Assembly (NCBI GenBank): GCA_035535015.1
Contig: DATLQU010000023.1
Location: forward strand, 1 to 31,886
Direction: 5' to 3'
DNA length: 31,886 bases
Source of the DNA: Palsa-661 sp035535015
Lineage (GTDB): Bacteria; Actinomycetota; Acidimicrobiia; Acidimicrobiales; UBA8190
The translations under genes and the position numbers were made by a program. Position 1 is the stretch's first letter; each line of letters begins with the position of its first letter. Positions 11,478 to 16,285 of the stretch are shown here, one piece after another. The notes beneath the pieces are model-generated. The model saw only the letters and a program-made list of their open reading frames with translations. It had not been told where the DNA came from and did not search any database.

Positions 11478-12371
11478 TCAGATGGTCGGCGCCGGAGGCA
11501 GGACCGTGTAGCTGCCGACGTAGGTCGGGCCGCCGTGGGAGAGAACGTCGGCGATGATGGCGGATGTCATGGGGGCACAGGAGATCCCGAAGAACAGGGC
11601 GCCGGCATTGCCCGTGTCGCTGATCGGCACCACCACCGGCGTGTTCGCCGGCTGGATCCCGGCGCCGGTGATCCAGAAGGCGCCACGAAGACAGCTGGAG
11701 GCGAGCTGGGCGTCGCTGATCTCGGCGAATCCCTCGGCGTAGACGGGGCTCGTCTCGACGGCGAACTCGGCGTAGACGTCGGAGTCACCGCTGGTGGCCG
11801 TGTCACCGGTCTCCACCTCGGGGTCGGGGAAGGCGAAGGCACCAGGTGGGGTGACCACGTCGGGGTAGGTCACCATGTCCGTGAGGGCGGTGAGGAAGGG
11901 TGCCACGGTCATGCTGGCCTCGACCACGTTGATGCCCGGGGCGCAGAGGTTGCCCGTGGGGTTGACCATGAAGACCGTGGCGTTGCCGTCGTTGTCGAGC
12001 ACGGTGGTGATGTTGTTGAACGAGGGGACGGGGGCACCGGTACGGATGGAGACGAACTCGATCGTGCCGCCGCAGGATGCCTGGAACTGGCTGGAGGAGA
12101 TGTTCACCTCGTCGCCGGCGAAGGCCGGGCTGGCCTCGACCTGGACGACACTGCCTTCGACGCTCACGGTGATGGCGGAGCCGCCGCCGCCGGTACCGGT
12201 GGTACCACCGCCACCCTTCGGGTGGTGGTGGTGGTGGTGCTTGGCCGCCTTGACGGAGTGGGCCGAAGCGATGGTGGACGTGCCGAGAAGGGGCATGGCC
12301 ACGGCGAGGCCCAGGGCCATCACTCGCACGACGCTCTGACGGAGGGTCCTCTGATCTGCGTTCCGGTTCAT
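11478..12371 (-). CDS. Secreted protein with natural hexahistidine, unknown function
   Basis: I do not recognise the family. The protein has 297 residues from ATG 12371, chosen because GAGGAG precedes it by about 11 bases and a Sec signal peptide follows directly: basic n-region, hydrophobic MALGLAVAMPLLG, and a likely cut after IASA at residue 37. The mature protein would begin HSVKAAK and then six histidines (residues 45-50), followed by a Gly/Thr-rich linker and an acidic, Ser/Thr/Val-rich beta-type body. Four cysteines (SCGGT, LCAPG, SSCLR, ISCAP) could form two disulfides outside the cell. The His run resembles a metal-binding tag, but no catalytic motif was seen. It is convergent with uvrA, 30 bases apart. 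Two palindromes lie upstream. A possible C-terminal paralogue fragment lies at 12809-12937. Confidence 0.85.
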   Translation of the reverse strand: MNRNADQRTLRQSVVRVMALGLAVAMPLLGTSTIASAHSVKAAKHHHHHHPKGGGGTTGTGGGGSAITVSVEGSVVQVEASPAFAGDEVNISSSQFQASCGGTIEFVSIRTGAPVPSFNNITTVLDNDGNATVFMVNPTGNLCAPGINVVEASMTVAPFLTALTDMVTYPDVVTPPGAFAFPDPEVETGDTATSGDSDVYAEFAVETSPVYAEGFAEISDAQLASSCLRGAFWITGAGIQPANTPVVVPISDTGNAGALFFGISCAPMTSAIIADVLSHGGPTYVGSYTVLPPAPTI

Positions 12372-12404
12372 CGGCTGGTTGCTCCTCGTACTTCCCGGGG
12401 CCGA

Positions 12405-12415
12405 CACCTGAGGTG
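12405..12415. promoter_or_regulatory. Palindrome CACCT-G-AGGTG
   Basis: A perfect 5-bp inverted repeat around one base, 34 bases upstream of the start of the His6 secreted protein. It could be an operator half-site pair or a small 5' UTR hairpin. No regulator is encoded nearby that I can link to it. Confidence 0.35.
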
Positions 12416-12448
12416 CCGACTTTCCGGGGTCACCGTCCCTGTCACATT

Positions 12449-12461
12449 TCACGTAACGTGA
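12449..12461. promoter_or_regulatory. Palindrome TCACGT-A-ACGTGA, candidate operator
   Basis: A perfect 6-bp inverted repeat around one central base, 78 bases upstream of the secreted-protein start, where an operator or activator site would be expected. It lies at the edge of an AT-richer stretch. The binding protein is unknown. Confidence 0.45.
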
Positions 12462-12808
12462 TCATGACGGCCCAGAGCCGTGGTGACACCACCACTTTTG
12501 GGGATTATTGGGGTTCTGTCCGCAACGCCCTCGGGAGAAATGGTGGCGATGGGGGAACAAATCCCACCGTCCAGCTACGTGGGAGTACGTGGTGTGGGCA
12601 GGTCGACGCGGGTGGCCGGTGTCCGACACCACCCACCGTGCTTGAGCGTCAACCCCCTTGGAACCGTCCTGGGACCAGGCTCGGCGTCGCAAAGCGTCTT
12701 ATTGTGGTGGCATGCTCTCTAAGAGTGTGGTTCCTCATGTTCGACGCTTGTCGGGTTGGCCCCACATTCGCCAATAGATCTCCCTGATCGACGACGTGGA
12801 GACGGGAG
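12462..12808. other. Non-coding stretch, no gene supported
   Basis: About 350 bases with a lower GC content than the neighbours. Open frames exist in several registers but show no coding bias, no ribosome binding site with a sensible start, and no recognisable protein. TACGTGG occurs twice close together near 12575-12595. This is probably upstream regulatory DNA or decayed sequence. Confidence 0.5.
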
Positions 12809-12937
12809 ATGACGAGGGCGAGCCCGGAGAATTTCCAAGGCGTCGGTGTCCCGGAGGTGATGGCCGACGTGCTGGCCGGCACCCACCAGACCTCCACGAC
12901 CACCGTCACGGCGAACCCCCCGGCGCCGACGATCTGA
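12809..12937 (+). CDS. Short ORF resembling the C-terminus of the secreted protein
   Basis: A 42-residue reading frame from ATG 12809 to TGA 12937; an in-frame stop lies just upstream at 12785. Its end, MADVL...NPPAPTI, resembles the last 30 residues of the secreted protein coded at 11478-12371 (IIADVL...LPPAPTI). The final 21 bases including the stop match at 19 positions. The two copies are in opposite orientation about 450 bases apart. It is most likely the remaining 3' end of a second copy whose 5' part is lost. A functional small protein is less likely because there is no signal peptide and no well-spaced ribosome binding site. Confidence 0.5.
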   Translation: MTRASPENFQGVGVPEVMADVLAGTHQTSTTTVTANPPAPTI

Positions 12938-12992
12938 GGCCGCGGTCACGGCGATCCGGGCAGAACGAGAAGGGCGCGACGATCCGAGGCCG

Positions 12993-12998
12993 TAGCCT
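12993..12998 (+). promoter_or_regulatory. -10 hexamer TAGCCT for a leaderless small gene
   Basis: TAGCCT lies six bases before ATG 13005, the same arrangement as at uvrB and uvrA, and supports 13005 as the original start of the small membrane-protein gene. Confidence 0.45.
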
Positions 12999-13004
12999 CG
13001 GTGG

Positions 13005-13220
13005 ATGCCGTGGCTGCCGATCGTGGCGCTGCTCGGGATCGTGGCCAGCGATGGCCTGGGTCTACGGCGACGCCAAGGCTCTGTCCGAACAGGGCACTCC
13101 CGTCGTCCTTTCTCTTGGCCCTTCGAGGTGAATACGCCCGGTGCATGGACCTTGGGCTGCCTCGTTCTCTGGATCGTCGTCTTCCCGCTTTACACGGTGA
13201 TGCGGAATCAACTCCGCTAG
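13005..13220 (+). pseudogene. Small membrane protein gene with two compensating frameshifts
   Basis: Frame 1 begins MPWLPIVALLGIVAS at 13005. An extra base near 13050 moves the coherent reading to the next frame, AMAWVYGDAKALSEQGTPVV and then LSLG. Two extra bases at 13120-13121 restore the first frame, FEVNTPGAWTLGCLVLWIVV and then FPLYTVMRNQLR, ending at TAG. Joined, the product is about 70 residues with two hydrophobic segments and the pattern VYxDA...W..GC..LWIV.FP.Y..R. I recognise this pattern from small uncharacterised actinobacterial membrane proteins. The net insertion is three bases, so either the gene is inactivated or the assembly carries two indels. The intact frame from 13005 translates without a stop (71 residues) but its middle third is then nonsense-like and Arg-rich. 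Confidence 0.6.
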
Positions 13221-13332
13221 GGCGGCCCCGAGCTCAGGCGGCCCCGAGCTCAGGCGGCCCCGAGCTCAGGCGGCCCCGAGCTCAGGCGGCCCCGAGCTCA
13301 GGCGGCCCCGAGCTCAGGCGGCTCCGAGCTCA
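13221..13332. repeat. Seven tandem copies of a 16-bp unit
   Basis: GGCGGCCCCGAGCTCA is repeated exactly six times, with a seventh copy carrying one change (CTCC for CCCC) and a partial eighth after it. Each unit holds the palindrome GAGCTC. The array begins directly after the TAG of the plus-strand small gene, and its last copy supplies the TGA stop of the minus-strand small gene, so it fills the space between two convergent genes. Confidence 0.95.
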
Positions 13333-13512
13333 GGCGGCCCGGACGGAATGCCGATCCACCGCAGGTCGGTTTGCCGTCGGGAGGTTGGGCTGAGCGGCGG
13401 CCGGTCGGGCGAACAGCACGGCCTGCTCCGAGCGCATGGCCCAGAGCAGTGGGGCCAGGGCGATGGCCAGGGCGAAGAGCATGAGGGGAATGGAGATGTA
13501 GAGCAGAACCAT
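13330..13512 (-). CDS. Small single-pass membrane protein, unknown function
   Basis: A 60-residue protein with one strong transmembrane helix at the N-terminus (LLYISIPLMLFALAIALAPL, residues 3-22) ending in WAMRSEQ, followed by a Pro/Ala-rich hydrophilic tail. AAGGAAGG lies 8 bases before the ATG, a good ribosome binding site. The tail after residue 33 looks unconserved, and the stop falls in the 16-bp repeat array, so the original C-terminus may have been different. It is convergent with the frameshifted small membrane-protein gene at 13005. I do not recognise a function. Confidence 0.65.
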   Translation of the reverse strand: MVLLYISIPLMLFALAIALAPLLWAMRSEQAVLFARPAAAQPNLPTANRPAVDRHSVRAA

Positions 13513-13922
13513 CGTGGGAACCTTCCTTGTTCGGAGTGAATCGCCGGGGAGTTCCGACTGAGGCCAAGGATGCAGTGCCCCTCTGTGGGCCCGCTGGGAG
13601 CGGGATCGGCCTGTTCTGTGAGATCGGTGAGTTCTGTGAGATCTGTGAGATCGGTGCGATCTGTGAGATCGGTGCGACCGTATGGATGAGCAGATTGGGG
13701 ACCGGACGTTCCGGACGACCAGTTCCGACGAGCTCTACCGGCTCCGGCGGGTCGTTCGACCGGGCGGTGGACGCCCTGATGGACATCGGACCGCTCACGT
13801 CCCAGCGGTTCCCGACGCGTGGTTCGGCTGGCCTCAGGACGACTGCACGCCGACAGACGCAGACGCGACCTGCTTCCGCTCCTGATGCCAGGCTTCGAAC
13901 GTCGATTGAGACACCCTGCCTC
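13513..13922. other. Mostly non-coding stretch with a 9-bp repeat array
   Basis: About 400 bases upstream of the antitoxin-like gene. Apart from the 9-bp array at 13617-13679, no supported gene is seen; the open frames here change register without coding signature. It contains the upstream region of the minus-strand small membrane protein gene. Confidence 0.5.
13617..13679. repeat. Seven tandem 9-bp units (TGTGAGATC type)
   Basis: Seven consecutive 9-mers: TGTGAGATC at 13617, 13635, 13644 and 13662, with GGTGAGTTC, GGTGCGATC and GGTGCGACC filling the other positions in phase. The same unit recurs at 14571-14597. Confidence 0.9.
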
Positions 13923-13928
13923 TACGAT
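13923..13928 (+). promoter_or_regulatory. -10 hexamer TACGAT for leaderless antitoxin-like gene
   Basis: TACGAT is followed by six bases and ATG 13935. TTGAGA at 13906-13911 looks like a -35 element, but the 11-base spacer is shorter than usual. Confidence 0.45.
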
Positions 13929-13934
13929 GAAGGG

Positions 13935-14330
13935 ATGGCCTACCAGCGCCCGAGCATCGCCGACGTCGGCCTCGAGGTCGGCGCGTGCCTCTCCGAAGGC
14001 GACGAGTCGGGAGCTCTTCGACTGGCGTTCCGGTGCGTCGAGGTATTCGAACGTGCTCCGGTCGACGATCGCCCGGGCCTCGTCGCCCACCAGCCCATCC
14101 CGACCGGGGACGTGCGCTATGACGCCCTGCTCGCCGCCATCACCGAGTACCTCTGTGCTCGTGAAGGACTGCTCGCCCCCCCCTGGGTCGAAGATCCGAG
14201 CCGATTCCTCGATCAATGGTGGTTCGTATCGGGAATCCAGTCCCTGCACGCCGACGCCATCGCACACAGCCCGATCTCCTTCGCCCGACGGGGTGCATTC
14301 ATCACAGCGGGCGCGCTGGCCTACGCCTAG
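13935..14330 (+). CDS. Antitoxin-like protein of a nucleotidyltransferase toxin-antitoxin pair
   Basis: A 131-residue soluble protein. The C-terminal half reads RYDALLAAITEYLCAREGL, then PPWVEDPSRFLDQWWFVSGI and SLHADAIAHSPISFARRGAF, ending in ITAGALAYA. From memory, this W-rich segment is shared by actinobacterial proteins found just upstream of DUF6036/AbiEii-type nucleotidyltransferases; some longer homologues have an N-terminal helix-turn-helix, which this one lacks. Residues 1-50 form predicted helices (DVGLEVGACLSEGDESGALR). The reading frame is intact. The downstream toxin remnant begins two bases after its stop. A role as an orphan antitoxin is inference from the family and gene order. 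Confidence 0.6.
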   Translation: MAYQRPSIADVGLEVGACLSEGDESGALRLAFRCVEVFERAPVDDRPGLVAHQPIPTGDVRYDALLAAITEYLCAREGLLAPPWVEDPSRFLDQWWFVSGIQSLHADAIAHSPISFARRGAFITAGALAYA

Positions 14331-14332
14331 CC

Positions 14333-14467
14333 ATGCTGCTTGATCGCGAGGAGCTACTCGTCGCGCTAGGGGTGCAGTTTCTGCTCGAGGAGATGTTTCC
14401 CGGGGATGGGCAGCAGATGGCACAGCGAGACGCACGACGGAGCGATGGCGGAGGGATCGAACGCTGA
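14333..14467 (+). pseudogene. Internally deleted nucleotidyltransferase toxin remnant (DUF6036-like)
   Basis: A 44-codon frame starting two bases after the antitoxin-like gene. It opens MLLDREELLVALG, which looks like the N-terminus of DUF6036-type nucleotidyltransferase toxins (typically MLxREExLxAL), and runs straight into VQFLLEEMFPGD, which looks like the C-terminal end of the same family (RxQFLLEELF). The expected GGxAM/DxD catalytic core, well over 100 residues, is missing, implying one in-frame internal deletion near 14370. The remaining residues to the stop are unlike any protein I know. It cannot be catalytic. Confidence 0.5.
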
Positions 14468-14570
14468 CCGAACAGGTCCGGTCTGGAATCAGGACCACTC
14501 GATCCGGAAGCCACCAAGGTCAGCGCGCTCGGGACCATCAGCTGGACCCCGCGATCCGAGCACCCAGATT

Positions 14571-14597
14571 TTCGAGATCTGTGAGATCGGTGAGATC
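14571..14597. repeat. Three tandem 9-bp units matching the array at 13617
   Basis: TTCGAGATC, TGTGAGATC and GGTGAGATC in phase. The last two are the same unit types as the upstream array, so matching repeats stand on both sides of the toxin-antitoxin remnant, 890 bases apart. Confidence 0.85.
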
Positions 14598-14912
14598 AGA
14601 CGTGTCGGCTGAAGGCGGCGAATCAGATGGAGGGCGCTGCCGGCGGTGCCGGGGCCGGCGCCGCCCGGCGGGGCCGATTCGGCGCCCGACCTTTGGGCCC
14701 CGACGAGGACCCCGGCCGCCGCCGCCAGGGGCCGTGGTCACGGGCACCGGCACCGATCTGCGGGCCGCTTCTTTCCGAACTGCCGGCCGGCCGACCGTCG
14801 CCGTGGATCGCCGCAGAGCTGTCGCCCCCGATGAGCGGAAAACGCGTGGCTCGGACATGCCCGGAAAAGCAGAGAAAAGCAGAACGGCCCGGCCCCCGGG
14901 AGCAGAGGGAAC
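14598..14912. other. GC-rich non-coding stretch downstream of nadA
   Basis: About 315 bases with no gene I can support. On the minus strand, just after the nadA stop, the sequence has a short CCCG...CGGG inverted repeat followed by two TTTTC/TTTTCC runs (near 14865-14885), which might end nadA transcription; the stem is only 4 bp. Confidence 0.4.
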
Positions 14913-16076
14913 TCAGGTGATGGACAGCATCCTCTCCAGGGCCAGCCGGGCGTGGAGGGCCGTCTGCTCGTCCACCGTGATCCGGTTGACCACTTTCCCG
15001 TCCACCAGGTTCTCGAGCACCCAGGCCAGGTGGGGGGCGTCGATCCGGAACATGGTGGAGCAGGGACAGACGAGGGGGTCGAGGGAGAGGACGGTCTTGT
15101 CCGGATTCTCGTCGTCCAGCCGCTTGATCAGATGGATCTCGGTGCCGACGCCGATGACGGAACCGGCCGGCGCGGCATCGACGGCCCGGATGATGGCGTC
15201 GGTGGAACCCACCTGGTCGGCCATCTCCACGACGTCGTGGGCGCACTCGGGATGGATCAGGACGATGCCGTCGGGGTACTCGGCCCGGAAGGCCGCGACA
15301 TGGGCGGGCCGGAAGCGTTGGTGGACCGAGCAGTGGCCCTTCCAGAGAAGCAGGGTGGCCTCTTTCACGTCGGCCTCCTCCAGTCCGCCGCGACCCAGTC
15401 GGGGATTCCAGACCCGGAAGTCGCTCTCGCCGTAGCCGAGCTGGTAGCCGGTGTTACGGCCCAGGTGTTGGTCGGGGAAGAAAAGGACCTTGTCGCCGCG
15501 TGCCTCGCCTCGTGGCTCGCCGCGTGGCTCGCCCGACAGACGGCCCGGCGCCGGGCCGGAGGGATCGGCCGACAGGGCCCAGGAGAGGACGGCCTGGGCG
15601 TTCGAGGAGGTGCAGACGGCTCCGCCGTGGCGGCCGACGAAGGCCTTCAGGGTGGCCGAGGAATTCATGTAGGTGATGGGGACGATCCGCTCGACGTCGG
15701 TGACCTCGGCCAGGTCGTCCCAGGCCTCCTCGACGGCGTCGATGTCGGCCATGTCGGCCATGGAGCAGCCGGCGTTCAGGTCGGGGAGGACGACCTGTTG
15801 GTGGGCGGCGGTGAGGATGTCGGCCGACTCGGCCATGAAGTGGACGCCGCAGAAGACGATGTAGTCGGCGTCGTGGCGGTCGGCAGCCAGCCGGGAGAGG
15901 CCGAAGGAGTCGCCGCGGGCGTCGGCCCAGATCATGACCTCGTCGCGCTGGTAGTGGTGGCCGAGGATGAGCAGCCGCCGCCCGAGGGTGGATTTGGCGG
16001 CGGCGATCCACTCGGAGAGTTGAGCCGGGGACGCGTCGGAGTAGCGCTCGGGAAGCGCATGCTGCAGACGGAGCAT
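14913..16076 (-). CDS. nadA: Quinolinate synthase A
   Basis: [4Fe-4S] enzyme condensing iminoaspartate with dihydroxyacetone phosphate to quinolinate in de novo NAD synthesis. The protein has 387 residues. The substrate-site motif ILGHHYQRDEV is near residue 38. The three expected cluster cysteines are visible: Cys104 in NAGCSMADM, Cys249 in WKGHCSVHQRF, and Cys337 or Cys339 in VCPCSTM. HPECAHDVVEMADQVGST is also typical. A hydrophilic insertion (about residues 169-195, with GEPRGEPRGEARG) coded by three 12-bp tandem units sits between QAVLSWAL and KVLFFPDQHLG. The start has AAGGGG about 9 bases upstream. No nadB or nadC is adjacent, so it is a solo gene here, divergent from uvrC. Confidence 0.95.
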   Translation of the reverse strand: MLRLQHALPERYSDASPAQLSEWIAAAKSTLGRRLLILGHHYQRDEVMIWADARGDSFGLSRLAADRHDADYIVFCGVHFMAESADILTAAHQQVVLPDLNAGCSMADMADIDAVEEAWDDLAEVTDVERIVPITYMNSSATLKAFVGRHGGAVCTSSNAQAVLSWALSADPSGPAPGRLSGEPRGEPRGEARGDKVLFFPDQHLGRNTGYQLGYGESDFRVWNPRLGRGGLEEADVKEATLLLWKGHCSVHQRFRPAHVAAFRAEYPDGIVLIHPECAHDVVEMADQVGSTDAIIRAVDAAPAGSVIGVGTEIHLIKRLDDENPDKTVLSLDPLVCPCSTMFRIDAPHLAWVLENLVDGKVVNRITVDEQTALHARLALERMLSIT

Positions 16077-16098
16077 GGGTAGAACCCCCTTCGGGGAG

Positions 16099-16163
16099 CA
16101 CTCCGATAACGGCCGGCGGGGACAGCCTGGTCGCCCATCCGCGGGTATGTCGGCCTCGGAGTG
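16099..16163. repeat. Inverted copies of TCGGAGTG in the nadA-uvrC intergenic region
   Basis: CACTCCGA at 16099-16106 and TCGGAGTG at 16156-16163 form an 8-bp inverted repeat 49 bases apart between the divergent nadA and uvrC genes. A GTTAT pentamer adjoins each copy. They may be paired regulator sites; no known operator is recognised. Confidence 0.35.
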
Positions 16164-16285
16164 TTATGTACGCCGGGATACCAGGCCGGCGCTGGCTCCA
16201 GGTTACCGGGCCCGCCCGACCGGCACAGCCCCCTCCCCGGACGACCCTGTCACCGGCGGGCCGTGGTCTGCGGCACAGTGGGAAG

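Noticed and set aside
12413..12787. 124-codon plus-strand frame upstream of the accessory region
   Set aside because: No coding bias, no ribosome binding site, and its start overlaps the promoter region of the secreted-protein gene.
13221..13332. CRISPR array
   Set aside because: Units are 16 bp head to tail without spacers, and no cas genes are present.
13617..13679. CRISPR or origin-type iterons
   Set aside because: 9-bp units without spacers; no replication protein gene or DnaA-box pattern nearby.
14581..15435. 284-codon plus-strand frame opposite nadA
   Set aside because: Antisense to nadA over most of its length and Arg/Ser-rich elsewhere.
16166..16285. N-terminal extension of UvrC from ATG 16166
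   Set aside because: The 40 extra residues are Pro/Arg/Gly-rich and unlike UvrC, which begins just before IPDGPGSY; GTG 16286 fits the family.
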